This document shows positions 11,611-24,487 of a stretch of DNA of 64,000 nucleotides, piece after piece (the stretch's first letter is position 1; every line of letters starts with the position of its first letter). Both the position numbers and the translations under genes were made by a program. Location of the stretch: NCBI GenBank assembly GCA_028583415.1, contig CM053269.1, positions 57,587,007 to 57,651,006 of the forward strand, written 5' to 3'. The notes beneath the pieces are model-generated. The model was not told the origin of the DNA, did no database searches, and saw only the letters and a program-made list of their open reading frames with translations. This DNA comes from Protea cynaroides (Eukaryota > Streptophyta > Magnoliopsida > Proteales > Proteaceae).

Positions 11611-12398
11611 TAATAAATACATAAGGTGCATACACATGGGCCGACCCGACTCGATCTGGGCCGATTTGGGTTGGGTCAGGCTGGACTGATTGAGTTTGAC
11701 GGGGTTGGACTAAATTGGGCTTGAGCTGGGTTGGGCTGAGCAAGTATGGACTGGGTTGATTTCTCTCTCTATTATGAGTCCTCTCAGCTTGCAATTCCGT
11801 ATGAAAATTTTCGACGACCTCTGTCTCAGATTTTCCACGTCCACTTTGAAGAGGACGGACAATGGAGCACAATGGCATTTGAATCGTCTGATTCGGACTT
11901 CGGATGATCAAGATATGAAGAATTGGAGTTTTGACGATAATCCAATCGACAACTTTGCATGGGACCCGCTGACGGCTTCCGTCCAAAATTCTTCACGTCC
12001 ACTTTGAAGAGGACAGGCAAGGGAGCACAGTGGCGCTTGAATCGTCGGATTTGGATGTCGAACGATCAAGATATGGTCGAATGAAGTCCGATCGATTTAA
12101 ATCACGATAATTTGCCCAATAAATCCTTAATTTATGGTAATTTACAAAAAAAACCCTTGGATTTAATAAGCCAATTTCAATCCGACTAAAATCGCGACAC
12201 CTTCTTCGTTTGATATCGGAATTGAATGATTCTGGTATCATTTCGAAGGTATTTCCATGACCTTGCTGTAGGGCCCGCCAAAATCAGCTTTGAAATCACC
12301 ACTTATCATCCAAACCTTGAATTGACCCGCAACCCTTCTGAATATGCCCATCAAGACTCTTGTTCATGGCTGGGGATGGCAAAAATGGGGTGCTTACA

Positions 12399-12411
12399 GA
12401 TACCCCTCTTT
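12399..12411 (-). promoter_or_regulatory. Polypurine tract of the Ogre-like element
   Basis: The minus-strand sequence AAAGAGGGGTATC lies directly against the 3' LTR start TGTAAGCACC. Its position and purine content fit the plus-strand DNA priming site of an LTR element. Confidence 0.75.
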
Positions 12412-13352
12412 ACCCGAGATTGTATCAATTGAGGGTAAAGACAAAGAGAACCACATTTTTGCCACTCATAACGGAGAGAGACGAAACCTTCTTGAACATG
12501 CGGGCCATGTGTACCTCAGCCCTGAATTACCACTTTTGACAAACTTGGGCACATGTTTTATTATCACCATTTGGAGAAAGCATACCAGTGGACCTCTCTT
12601 AGGAAAAAAATTATCTTCAGCAAGTTCTTTATGCCAACTCCACTCCCTCGATGCCTTATCCATCATGGCCATTCTGTCTGACGAGTAGAAGTTCTTAAAC
12701 ACTCACTGGAACGACTTAGAGAAAATCCTGATTGACAACAGAATTGGTAGGGGAATCATTGGAACTTTCTTACCTTATCGACACATTGAAAACCTTAGTG
12801 AGTTGTGCATGAAATGCACATACGTATGACTTTGTCTGAGCCTAAGTCTCTAAATCCAAAGATAAGTGACAGAAGACAAAGGCCTAAAGTGGCTGATATG
12901 AAGCTATCCAGATGGATTTCCCATCAGGAGGATCTTTTGGTTGTTTACGTGGAATGGTCGATCCCTCCGAAGAGATACCATTTTATGGGCTTGAGAATGA
13001 AGGGCTCTTTGGAACCTTTGGACGTCGTTGAATGTAATGAACGACAGATAAGAGTTCCAGCCAGATTATCATTACAATTTTTTCGGAATGACACACCCAC
13101 TAGGGTTGATATCAAAAGATATGAAAGATGGGCTCGTTATGCTACTCTTGGGAAATCCATTGGATAGATGAATGGATGAAAGAGTCGAGCCAGAAAGCAG
13201 GAAGTTCTTCCTTTAATAATGACAAGATGATGGAACCAATCCTGAGTGGTGGGGGGTAATAGCCTCTTTAGAGAATCGAGCCCAAACCTGTCGTGAAGTT
13301 CATCCAAAACTGTCGACTTTCATGACCAACTGCACCCTCCTCTTCTTTTCTT

Positions 13353-13383
<31 letters not shown>

Positions 13384-13511
13384 TGAAGAGGTCAAACATG
13401 ATACCGCTTCAACTGATCGAGGTTGGTCAGATATTGTAGCTCTTCACCGTCCAAATCTATCAGTTGAACTGCCTTTCCTGGTAAATTTTCATTCACTATG
13501 AATGGCTCGCT
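12412..13511 (-). other. Non-coding 3' part of the Ogre-like interior
   Basis: This DNA lies between the polypurine tract and the integrase remnant. It includes a poly(T) run of about 23 bases at 13355-13378. A short plus-strand frame at 12805-13167 shows no recognisable family. Ogre/Tat elements usually have an untranslated region here, and I see nothing else in it. Confidence 0.5.
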
Positions 13512-14534
13512 CTAGTTCGGACGAATCTTACCCCTAGGGTCATGGATAGACGCTCTTTGTTCCTTTAATACAAGATCTCCTACCGTCAGGTGATGAAATC
13601 TGACCTTCTTGTTGAAAGTGGCGGTCATTCTCTGTTGGTATTTCTTTGCATTATCAGCTGCTTTCATCCTCCTTTCGTCAATCAGACTCAACTCTTCATA
13701 ACGGGATCGAAGCCCTTCAGCCTCAGGGATTAGAGAATCCATTGGGATCCTCAAGGATGGTACTTCCATTTCTACCGAGAGTACTGCCTCCATATCATAT
13801 GCCAGAGAATATGGTGTGGCTCTAGTAGAAGTCCTGATAGAAGTTCTGTAGGCCCATAGGGCATATGGTGACTTATCCGCCCAGTCAGTGTGTGTCTCTG
13901 CCATTTTCTGGAGGATGATCTTGATGTTCTTATTAGTGGCCTCTACTGCTCCATTAGTTTGTGGCCGGTAAGGGGAAGAACGGTGCCTTTGGATACTGAA
14001 ATTCTCGCCCAATTCTTGTACCTTTCCTCTGAAATGTTGACCCTGATTTGAGATTAGAGCGTGAGGCATCCCGTGCCGACAGATGATATGCTCTTGAAGG
14101 AATTTGGCTACCTTATTGGCGGTGAGCTTGGCATATGATTGAGCCTCCACCCACTTGGTAAAGTAGTCGATGGCTACTAAAATGAACTCATGCCCGGTTG
14201 GCGCCTTTGGGTGATCACATCTATACCCCAAGTTGAAAATGGACAGGGCAAGCGAGAGTGTGTAATTCCGTACATGTATTAGATTGGCAAAGATTTGGCA
14301 TTTATGACACCTCTTCACAAACTCCGCGCAATCTGCTTCCTTTGTATTCCAATAATACCCCATTCTCAGAATCTTCTTTGCAAGCATCCAGGCATCCAGT
14401 ATGAGGCCCACAGACTCCTTGATGTATCTGCTCAATGAGGGTTTATGCTTGCTCTTCGTCGACAAAGTCCAATTATACCCCATCATTGGATCTCTTATGA
14501 AGGATATCTTCACAAAGGATAAGCTACATAGCAT
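13512..14534 (-). pseudogene. Integrase remnant of the Ogre-like element
   Basis: This open frame of 340 codons corresponds to a Ty3/gypsy integrase, which inserts element DNA into the host genome. The zinc-binding CC part is visible (CAEFVKRCHKC), but the expected HH half is not clear. In the catalytic core the first Asp region is damaged: the stretch before HPKAPTGHEF is shortened. The second Asp position reads ISNQG, Asn instead of the usual Asp. The Glu region PQTNGAVEATNK is present. A C-terminal integrase-like part with VGDLVLK follows. The frame ends just before the polypurine side of the element. I judge it inactive despite the long open frame. Confidence 0.85.
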
Positions 14535-14535
14535 A

Positions 14536-15670
14536 TCATTTTAATGACTTCTTTTCTCTTGTTGTTGCTTCTGCAGGGTATATGCCTTCTCCAATGAAGT
14601 CTACTATGAGTGCAAGCCAAGGTCTACCATCCACTATCAGTGCATTGACTTCAACATATGTTGGTTGTCTTCTTCTTTCGATCACCAAGGGCCTTGTGCA
14701 TTCGACAAGATCATCACCGATCATTGAAGCCAAAGTGGCCAATGCATCGGCATATTTTTTTTTTTTTTTTTTTTTTTTGTCCCTTGGAGAATAGTCAAAC
14801 TTGATCTTTGTAAAACTCTTGAGCCAAATTGATTGTATCTTTGTTGATACGGTATCAATTTTTCATCTTTGGTTTTTTTTTCCCTTCTGACTTGGTAGAC
14901 AATGATGGACAAGTTCTCACAAACCTTCAACTTCTTGATGTTGATCGTGAGGGCTGTTCTAAGTCCCGTGATGCAAGCTCCGTACTCCGCAGTATTGCTT
15001 GTACACTTGAATTCTAATCAAAGCGAAAATGGCGCGAACTCCCCTTTTGGATCTATTAGTCATACCCCAGCTCTATGCTTTCTATGGTTGACTGTGTCAT
15101 CGACTATATCTATCTTTGGCAATGAAAAAAATCATCATTAGGACTAGCCTTGTTCAAATTCTTGTAATCAACACGTACTCTCAATCAACCATCCTTCTTA
15201 TGCACAGTAACTTCATTGATCAACCATTCTGGGTATTTTGATACTTCCAAGAATCTGACATTGAACTGTTTCATGACATCTTACTCAGTCTTTAAAGTCT
15301 TCTCACGTTTCAACCAACTCAATTTCTGTTTATGCAGCTTTACCTTAGGGATCAAGGGTATCTTGTGCCATACCACTTCTGGGTTTATGCTTGTCATATC
15401 TTCATAAGACCATGCAAATTCCTCTTGGAATCCCTTCAATAATTCTGTCAAATGGGCTATCTCCTCTTACGTCAAGGTTATACCAATCTTGATCTCTTGT
15501 AATTGCTCCTCCATGCCGAGATTGACCATCTTGAAATCCTCGCCAGTAGGTTGGGCTTTCTTCTCTTCCGAGGCTTTGATGGATTGCAAAATTTTAGGAT
15601 ATGGTTCATTATTCTTATCATCATTAAAGTTAGAGTTAGGAAACAAGAGATTGGGAGAAGTGGACACAAA
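14536..15670 (-). pseudogene. RT and RNase H remnants of the Ogre-like element
   Basis: Minus-strand translation in several frames shows the pre-RT linker (VNLGMEEQLQEIKIG at 15480-15550), then an RT start with VHKKDG and VDYKNLNKASP near 15140-15210. Almost directly after comes RNase H-like sequence (NTAEYGACITGLRTAL near 14960-15010, KTKDEKLIPYQ near 14850-14890). Most of the RT, including the region of the YxDD motif, is missing. Stops and frameshifts are frequent, and a poly(T) run interrupts at 14755-14778. The internal deletion explains the short interior of the element. Confidence 0.8.
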
Positions 15671-16570
15671 AAAATTTCTTTATTAACGCTTGAAAACAGA
15701 GGTACATAAGAGGAGGTTCCAAATGGAACGAAGTCAACACTATCAAAAGATTCAACCTATTTAAGGACTCGTAGACTTTGGGCCCAGACATGGCCATACT
15801 ATAGTGATTACATGACAAAATCTTCGGGTAAACAAAACATAAAAAACTTCAGTTTGGGGATCATTCCATTGATAGGGAGTATGAATTGTTGTGGATCAGG
15901 ATCTCCATCTTGGTCTTCCCCAGTGAGCATTAGAACTTGGTCCTCGTCGAACAGATTGTCGATGTCGATCGCCTTTGTTTATGACTTTTGTTCCTTGCTC
16001 AGCCTTCGAATCTTGATTTCTTCCATCTCTATCTAGCCAATGGTGCAGTCGAAGAAAAACTCAAAAATCGGGTTCTTGTCTTTGGAGGTTTCTATCCAGC
16101 CATGGTTCAGAGAAACCACATAAATGCAATGTCCTCTCATTCTTTAGTGAAGTTCCCATTGAGTGTATTCAAGTATAGAGTGATCTGCTCATCTTCATCC
16201 ATGCTGTCAACTGTGCTTGATAGACTGGTTCATCTGTCTTCATATGGTCGCCATCTTCTGTGACTCTTGTCTGCTGCCTTTGTTGGACCTTTCCTCTCAA
16301 GCTTTCAAAATGCATCATTTTCTCTCCTCTGCTTTTCCTCTATCAGTTTCAGATCTTGGTTGGTAGGGGGATACCCCAGTCCAAACCTGAGGGATTTGAT
16401 TCTGTGATTGCCATGATGTTCTTTGTTGACTTAGAATCCTCCGAGATTGATATCTTGGGCTGCATTCCCTTCTGATCCCTTATCATTCTGCCCCATGGCC
16501 ACCTTGTACTGAGAGATTTCTGAAAAGTATACCCCATGCCCATGCCGCACTTCTTGGATTGAGACCCTGT
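15671..16570 (-). other. Decayed gag-pol junction region
   Basis: This lies between the gag zinc knuckle and the RT linker, where a protease would be expected. No D-S/T-G motif was recognised. Short frames occur on both strands without family resemblance. Confidence 0.4.
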
Positions 16571-17569
16571 TCATTTGGTCACCAGATGTGACGCTCCCCT
16601 CGATATCAGCTTGGACTGTCTCAATTGGAACCCATGCCTCTCTCCATTGACTGTGTGATGGGGAAGGGGAGGACCATTTTCCATTGATTTCTGTCTAGCT
16701 CGGATCTCAATTTCTCCTGCATCTATCAGGTTTTGTATAGCATGCCTCAGAGCGTTACAATTTTCAGTATGGTGACCATGTTGGTTATGATATTTGCAGA
16801 ATAGATCCATTCGAAACTTCAGTGGAAGTGGACATGGCAGAGGATGAGGTGTGAGTACCTTCAATTTTCCAGCCTGTACCAATACTTTCAGAGCCCTATT
16901 TTTTGTCATGCCCAAATTTGTAAAGCGCCTTCTATTTTCCAACCTTTGCGGAGCGGGAGTGTGGTTCGATTCCTTGAGATTGATGGATTAGCATTAATGT
17001 TGGCGGTCCGTGCCACCGGGCCGATTAGGAGGGAAAGCTCTTTGGCAGATTATCTGATCATCCCATGCCTTCATAGCTCTTAGCAATTCCTCTGATCTGT
17101 TCAGTCTATCCCTGGAAGGGACATCTTCCTCATTCAGCTTTCGGAATGTGGGAGCCTTTTGAATGACCAAAGGTTTCTGATACACAATCTCCTCTGTGTC
17201 TTCTAATACAGGTTCTGAGAAACACTGTGGCACAACTTGCTTAGAGGTACTCAATCCTTGTGGGTGTACCAAATTCATGCTCTCAATGGTTGACGCTTGG
17301 ACTTGCAATTGCATCTGTAGGTTTTGAATCATGGTAACCATCACTTCTATGATATCTACTACCCTCTCAATTCTGGCATTTGTAGCTCTTGGAACCTGAT
17401 TTGGTCCATCACCCATTGCTTCAACTGGTATGGACAAGGTAGGGCCAATAGGTTCGGGTGCAAACACTCTAAACAATTTCACAATGATGGAATCCCGGTC
17501 CTCTGAGTAGAAATGGTTATGGTTTAGGTTAACCTTTAAGTAGATATCGGGACAGGCCAAAGCTGACAA
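16571..17569 (-). pseudogene. gag remnant of the Ogre-like element
   Basis: Two frames together represent a decayed gag, the structural protein of the retrotransposon particle. The upstream frame (16994-17569, 191 codons) has a possible coiled segment with MIQNLQMQLQVQ. The downstream frame (16571-16942, 123 codons) holds a knuckle of the form C-x2-H-x4-H-x4-C, reading CKYHNQHGHHTENC, typical of plant Tat/Ogre gag proteins, followed by NALRHAIQNLID. The main capsid-like domain between them appears shortened or lost, and the frames are not continuous. Confidence 0.8.
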
Positions 17570-18518
17570 GTGTTAAGACTCTTGGAATGGAGATAGGACA
17601 GAAAGGAATTAACATACACAAACAGAGCTGACTCAACCATACAAATGTTAGCTCTCTTATGAAACCCCTTAAACAAACATTATCTGTACCAATTTAGTTG
17701 CTTTGAATGACCATGTGATCGGATTTGAGCCTCTTGACCCAAAACGGGTCATTGGGGTGACAAGGCCCAACCACTTGGTTTATCAAAAACAAAGAAATTG
17801 AAACAAATATGCTCGTCCTTAAACTTTCATAAGGGATAAGTTAGCAAAGGCGGTTCATGACTGAACAAACTGGTAAACTCCCATTCGATCGTAATATCCA
17901 TGCCACGATAGAGATTTTCCGATCGTTTTTAAGACTTGATGTATCAACAATGAAAGGTTCGACACATTGAATCCTCAAGTGTGAATCCAAACATGTTGAT
18001 AAATCGAGAATCAAAAGCGGGCGGAACTTCGGCGTCATAGGCACGGATGTACATGTTCGAGTTGGAATTTACATAGTCGGTTCGGGGGATGGACCAAAAA
18101 TAACACGCATGTGGCTCATTCTGGGTTAGGACCGGCAAAGGCTACCTTGACGAGGAGGAGTGGACCTATTCCCGTCTACACGGTGAATCATGGGCCCCTC
18201 GATTCCTTTTGATATACCATTTTGCAAAATATCAAACGACCTAGAGAAGTATAACGCCTCCCGGGCGGACCCGAGAAATAAACGTCGGAGGCTCTCCACG
18301 GTCGAGACTTTTACAAGGTACGTGTCAAGGTTGTGCTTTTCACCTAGCGGGCGATCCCATATTCATGAGGACCCGGGTCGGCTAATAGCACGATGTGTGG
18401 ACCGAACCCAAACCCCCCAAAACAATATGTACAATCATAAATATAGTAGCCCTAGATCTAGCATCCAATGTCGGTCAATCAATGTAAGAAAAGTGAATCG
18501 GGAGTCCGAGCAGTGGAA
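17570..18518 (-). other. Leader region upstream of gag
   Basis: This is non-coding or decayed DNA between the primer-binding site and gag. Full Ogre elements often carry an extra ORF here, but I could not recognise one. Confidence 0.45.
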
Positions 18519-18536
18519 TCCCCCAGTGGAGTCGCC
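18519..18536 (-). promoter_or_regulatory. Primer-binding-like site (tRNA-Arg type)
   Basis: On the minus strand, next to the 5' LTR end, the sequence contains GGCGACTCCACTGGGG. This resembles the tRNA-Arg primer site I associate with Ogre/Tat elements. The junction base expected to give a terminal CA reads CG, suggesting one mutated base at the LTR edge. Confidence 0.65.
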
Positions 18537-18537
18537 C

Positions 18538-21500
18538 CGTGAGGATAGTGATGTCCACCCACGCGAATGGACGGTGAAATGATTTGGAGTCGCCACCTAG
18601 ATTAAGGTCTAGGACCTAAAATGTAGCCTCATCCCGAGATAAGACTTCTATTGACTCATGACCCAACGTATCGGCTTTGGTCCAACGAGAGAACGGGTAA
18701 GCGTTCAAAGTACGGTTTGGGAAGGTGTTAGGCACCCAAAACGCCCGATCAAAAATCGGCCTCCTATGTGATTCTACTTTCCTTAGACTCTATGGTTTCC
18801 ACTGTTCATGGTCAATGGATGATGACTAGGGCTCATGGGGGATCCTATGCCAAGTTCCTTGAGTTCTTCTAGCTTAAGTTCAGCCAAAACATGTTCTCAA
18901 AGTAAGAAAATAAATAAAATAATATACAATGAACCGAACCAAAGATGGTTCGGTGATGGACTGAATCTGAGATGTCCAAAACGTCTCAAATTGGAAATCA
19001 AGTCCAAAAATGTAGTTCGAAACAGAAAGTGGTTAAGGTTTATGGGTGTGGATTATGATTAAGCTTTCTTAGATTCAATTTATTCAAGTTGAAGTTTATG
19101 CTTGATGATGATTGAGATTGAATCTAGAGATAGCCTAAATGGATCAAAGTGAACGAGGATATGGATACGGATATGGATATGGATATGGATATGGGGAACC
19201 TAAGGATACTAAGATGGGGTACCGTACTTGGAGAGTCCTCCAAGTTGCCTACGTATTCCAGAGGTCCTGGAAATCAGGTACAACGTAGTTCGTTTCATGG
19301 GTTGTACTCTCAGGGAGTAAGGTGTGTCTCTCGGGGAGTAGAGTGTGGCTCTCAGGGAGTAGGGTGTGGCTCTCAGGGAGTAGGGTGTGGCTCTCGGGGG
19401 AGTAGGGTGTGGCTCTCGGGGAGTAGGGTGTGGCTCTCGGGGGAGGGTGTGGCTCTCGGGGAGTAGGGTGTGGCTCTCAGGGAGTAGGGTGTGGCTCTCA
19501 GGGAGTAGAGTGTAAGATAGTCTCGCAAGACTAAGGTGCGTACTCGCAAGCACGACTTCAAGATAGAGCCTCGCAAGGCTAAGGGGGGTGCGTGCTCGCA
19601 AGCACGACTTCAAGATAGAGCCTCGCAAGGCTAAGGGTGCGTACTCGCAAGTACGACTTCATGATAGAGGGAGTTGGATTTGTACTCTCAGGGAGTAAGG
19701 TTTGTACTCTCGGGGGAGTAGGGTTGTACTCTCTGGGGAGTAGGGTTGTACTCTCGGGGAGTAAGGTTTGTACTCTCGGGGGAGTAGGGGTTGTACTCTC
19801 GGGGGAGTTAGGGTTGTACTCTCAGGGAGTAAGGTTTGTACTCTCAGGGAGTAAGGTTTGTACTCTCAGGGAGTAAAGTTTGTACTCTCAGGGAGTAAGG
19901 TTTGTACTCTCAGGGAGTAAGGTTTGTACTCTCAGGGAGTAGGGTTGTACTCTCAGGGAGTAAGGTTTGTTTGTACTCTCAGGGAGTGATGTTTGTACTC
20001 TCAGGGAGTAAGGTTTGTACTCTCAGGGAGTAAGGTTTGTACTCTCAGGGAGTAGGGTTGTACTCTCAGGGAGTAAGGTTTGTTTGTACTCTCAGGGAGT
20101 AAGGTTTGTACTCTCAGGGAGTGAGGTTTGTACTCTCAGGGAGTGAGGTTTGTACTCTCAGGGAGTGAGGTTTGTACTCTCAGGGAGTAAGATTTGTACT
20201 CTCAGGGAGTAGGGTTGTGCTCTCTCGGGAGTAAGGTTTGTACTCTCGGGGAGTAAGGGTTTGTACTCTCGGGGAGTAAGGGTTTGTACTCTCGGGGAGT
20301 AACGGGGAGTAAGGTTTGTACTCTCGGGGAGTAAGATTTGTACTCTCGGGGAGTTGGATTTGTACTCTCAGGGAATAAGGTTTGAGGGCACATTGATTGA
20401 GGAGTGGAACCGTATCTGGGAGTTTCCCAGACTACCTACGTATCTTAGGGTTTTTCTTAAGAATCAGGATCCACGTAGTTCGAAAATGGCACTGTTCATT
20501 GGGTGACCCACTTGGGTCAGAATATGGGCGGTCCAGCCGGACCGAATGATAATCCTAGATGATCTGTGGTTGGATTCAACATTACATCTATCTAGATTCT
20601 GCATCCTAGGGGAAATGAACTGAGGGGTAGGGATCGTCCTAAACTACCCTTGTCACTTACAACCCTGATTTTAGAATTGTTGGGCTAGGCTTCATGATTC
20701 TTGATTAAGAATTTTTATCATTTTTCCATTATTACCCTTCCCATGAATGTGGGTGCCTACATGCACGTCCCCACACCTAGGAGTGTCTTCTATCAGTGTA
20801 CATGCACGGCAGTTCGACTAGGGTGTAGCGAAAAGTAAGTTCTTGCCGACATAAACATCATTCAAGCATAGCATACAGCAGCAGATCAGCATGGCAGTGT
20901 GCACAAAGCTAACATTGTAAGCATTCCAAACATTGTAGTGCATAATATGACAGCATAATCAAGGGAAAATGATAGATGCATAGATATAACAACATAGACC
21001 ATATCAAATCCTCAATCTAACGGTTATATCTCTTCAAAAAAATGATGATCATGATCAACTCTTAGATTTCATCAAAACAGCCAAGATCAACGGCTCAGAT
21101 CTCATCAAATAGCTATAATCATGATCAATGACTCATATCTCATCAAAATAGCTATGATCTATGGCTTAGATCTCCTATCATGATCAGACTAAGAAATCAA
21201 TGGCTCAGATTCGTCTAAATCAATTATGATCCAGATTCAATAATTTACATCACTCAAAAATTTTTACGATGATAATCCAACGGTTTAAATCACTCAAGAT
21301 CATAATCCAACCGTTCAGATTCATCAAAAATACTCATGATCAAGATTTAACGATTTAGATTCATCAAAATCACCCACGATGACAATCCAACGGTTCAAAT
21401 TGCCTAAGATCATAATCCAACCATTCAGATTCATTTAAATCATTTCCAAAGATAATCTAATGGCCCAGATCGTTCATCATGATAATCTAACCGCTCAGAT

Positions 21501-24068
21501 TGATTAAAAGCACTTCCAAAGACCATCTAACGGTTCAGATTGTCAAGATCACAATCCAGCCGTTCAGATTGATTAACATCACTTCCAAAGATCATCTAAC
21601 GGTTCAAATTAATTAAAATCCCATCAAAATTTCAGATCAATGGCTATGATCAAATCATTAAAATTCTAATCATATGGTCACGATCAACTCTCGTAAAATT
21701 CAGATCATGTGGTTGGATCACCCACATTAAAATTTCGATCATATGGTCGGACCAATTACATTAAGATTCCCATCACATGGTCGGACCAACTACAATTTCC
21801 ATCACATGATCGGACCAATTACATGAAAATCATGGTCGGATCAATTCCATAAATAATTCCAAGTAAGTGATGGGATTAATTTCATTCAATTACTTCAAGC
21901 ATCCACTGGATCAATTTCAAAATAATTCATTAATTTCATAGCAATTCCAAACATTCATCAATTTCATAACGATTCCAAACATTCATGATCGGATCGATAA
22001 AATAAATCATGGTTGGAATAAAGAGGGCAGATTGCATGGCATCATTCAAGGGTTCAGCTCATCATATCAAGAGTTCAGATTAATTTTCAATCATCACAAT
22101 AAATATATAACCAGTTTTAGATTCTAGATCAAGGGTTGATGATAGAGCTGATGAGGTGATCAATTCAGGTATGTAACAGGTAAAAATTTCTTACCTCTTC
22201 TTCTTTCCTTCAACTTTCTTCTTCTTCATCTTCTCTTTCCCCATTTGTCGGTACTGCTGCTACCGCTTCTTCTTCTTCTTCTCCTCTCTGGTTTCACTCT
22301 TTTTTTTTTTTTTTTTTTTTTTCACTCTATGGACCAGACCAGCAGCAGAGCTGCTGCTCTATTTTCTCATCCACGGCAGCGGCAGCTCTGCTGCTACTGT
22401 TTTCTTCTCTGCCTCTCTGCCTCTCTCTCTTTCTTCTCTGCTTTCTTTTTTTTTTTTTTTTTCTCATGGACCAGCAGCAGAGCTGCTGCTCCCTCTTTCT
22501 TCGGTGGCGACGGCTCTGCTGCTGCCATCTTCTTCTTGCTCATCTGCCTCTTTTTTTTTTTTTTTTACTCCATGGACCAGCAGCAGAGCTGCTGTTCCTT
22601 TTTTTCTCCATGGCAGCGGCAGCTCTGCTGCTGCTGCCTTCTTCCCCTTCTCTCTGCCTCTCTCTCTTTCTTCTCGGGTCTCACTCACCCTCCCTTTTTT
22701 TTTTTCCTTTCTTCTGGTTCGGTGGACTAGGGGGTTTTTATAGGAGAAAATCAGACAGGGGTGGCTACGGTTGGAGTTTCAGGCGGGTGGCTCAAGGTAG
22801 CAGGTGGCGGTGAGGGAGGGGCATGGAGAAGATGGGGTAGTTGGTGATGATTTGAGGCAAATGGGTATGGGGAAAGTGTTGTCGGTGGGCTCAAGGAGAG
22901 GAGACGTGGGTGTTCGGCTGGGTAGGTAGGTGGCTGGATGAAGGAGGAGGTGGCAGTATGGTTCTGCCGCTCCTCCTTTCTCCCTTCCTTCCCCTCCTTT
23001 CGTTCTCTCTCTCTTTCTCCCTCTCTCTCTTCCTCTCTCTCTCCCTCTCTCTCTTCCCATTCTCTCTCTCTCTTCCTCTCTCTCTCTCTCCCTCTCTCTC
23101 TTCCCATTCTCTCTTTTATTCGGATTCTTCTTTTTTCCTTTTTAACCGACTAATATATATATAATATAACATAGTATAATATAATATAGTATAATATAGT
23201 ATAATAATATAATATATAAAAATATATATAATATGATATATATATATAAAACATATATTATATAATATATAAATGTATATATGTAATAAATACATAAGGT
23301 GCATACACATGGGCCGACCCGACTCGATCTGGGCCGATTTGGGTTGGGTCAGGCTGGACTGATTGAGTTTGACGGGGTTGGACTAAATTGGGCTTGCTGG
23401 GTTGGGCTGAGCAAGTATGGATTGGGTTGATTTCTCTCTCTATTATGAGTCCTCTCAGCTTGCAATTCCGTATGAAAATTTTCGACGACCTCTGTCTCAG
23501 ATTTTCCACGTCCACTTTGAAGAGGACGGACAATGGAGCACAATGGCATTTGAATCGTCTGATTCGGACTTCGGATGATCAAGATATGAAGAATTGGAGT
23601 TTTGACGATAATCCAATCGACAACTTTGCATGGGACCCGCTGACGGCTTCCGTCCAAAATTCTTCACGTCCACTTTGAAGAGGACAGGCAAGGGAGCACA
23701 GTGGCGCTTGAATCGTCGGATTTGGATGTCGAACGATCAAGATATGGTCGAATGAAGTCCGATCGATTTAAATCACGATAATTTGCCCAATAAATCCTTA
23801 ATTTATGGTAATTTATAAAAAAGCCCTTGGATTTAATAAGCCAATTTCAATCCGACTAAAATCGCGACACCTTCTTCGTTTGATATCGGAATTGAATGAT
23901 TCTGGTATCATTTCGAAGGTATTTCCATGACCTTGCTGTAGGGCCCGCCAAAATCAGCTTTGAAATCACCACTTATCATCCAAACCTTGAATTGACCCGC
24001 AACCCTTCTGAATATGCCCATCAAGACTCTTGTTCATGGCTGGGGATGGCAAAAATGGGGTGCTTACA
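18538..24068 (-). repeat. 5' LTR of the Ogre-like element
   Basis: This 5.5-kb partner of 6814-12398 has the same internal order: hexamer repeat, 21-bp array, hairpin cluster, 22-bp array, degenerate field, pyrimidine block. It retains more CGG/CCG trinucleotides near its left edge and within the arrays. It has a few short deletions, for example in the region matching 7265-7300. Confidence 0.9.
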
Positions 24069-24487
24069 ATATTCTTTTCAAGATTTCAAACAATCAATCA
24101 AGATTTTCCAATAGTGAACCTTCCGTGTGTAGCAATTTTCTTTTTCTCGTTTAGATTTGGATTAATTTTTTGGATCAGATTTTAAAATCACATTTGGAAA
24201 CCCATACGAACTTTTTCCATGTCAGAATTTTACATGAAATTCAAAACGTTAATATTGATAGTGGTAGAATTTTTTCATCTTTTATTAATTAATTAACAAA
24301 AATTTTAAAATATATCGAAACTCATAAAATAAATTATATTAAGCTCAATAAAGTATAAAACACTCTCAAAATCAAATTACAAAAGAAATAAATTTGTAAA
24401 ATTATACACTTCTCATATATTCTTTGTCACGTTTTACTTATTGAACGGTCACTAGACAGTCTCAAGTTCAAACGTGTACTTAGGACG

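Larger units (their letters stand above)
6814..12398 (-). repeat. 3' LTR of the Ogre-like element
   Basis: This is a 5.6-kb terminal repeat, TG...CA on the plus strand. It matches 18538-24068 throughout, with small indels. From left to right it holds a leader, a GGATAT microsatellite (7451-7491), tandem arrays with a hairpin cluster (7597-8681), a degenerate repeat field (9310-10250), pyrimidine-rich low-complexity DNA (10500-11460) and AT-rich DNA (11478-11610). Its first few hundred bases differ from the other LTR mostly at CCG/CGG sites. Confidence 0.9.
6814..24068 (-). mobile_element. Ty3/gypsy LTR retrotransposon, Ogre/Tat-like, nested
   Basis: The element is 17,255 bases long and reads on the minus strand. 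The LTRs are at 6814-12398 and 18538-24068, with internal DNA between them. Target duplication ATATT lies at 6809-6813 and 24069-24073. Next to the right LTR, on the minus strand, is a primer-binding-like site containing GGCGACTCCACTGGGG, resembling the tRNA-Arg type used by Ogre/Tat elements. Next to the left LTR is the polypurine tract AAAGAGGGGTATC. Minus-strand order is gag, RT/RNase H, integrase, as in Ty3/gypsy. LTRs over 5 kb are typical of Ogre/Tat. All coding parts are broken and most of the RT is missing, so it is non-autonomous. Confidence 0.88.
4257..24415. mobile_element. Inverted pair of LTR-like arms, split by the Ogre-type element
   Basis: The left arm (4257 to about 5632) starts TGATAAGTGTATAA. 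The right arm is its reverse complement, running from 5762 to 6813 and, after the gypsy insertion, from 24069 to 24415, where it ends CACTTCTCA. Both outer ends are flanked by TATAT (4252-4256 and 24416-24420), consistent with a single integration of the palindromic unit. About 130 bases (5633-5761) form the unpaired centre and end GACACGCATCA. No coding region is seen in the arms. The arm sequence looks like an LTR, but no primer-binding site or polypurine tract was found, so a fold-back element is an alternative. Confidence 0.65.

Noticed and set aside
12344..12688. 114-codon plus-strand frame across the LTR and polypurine junction
   Set aside because: It crosses the LTR boundary and runs against the direction of the element. 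No recognisable domain is present.
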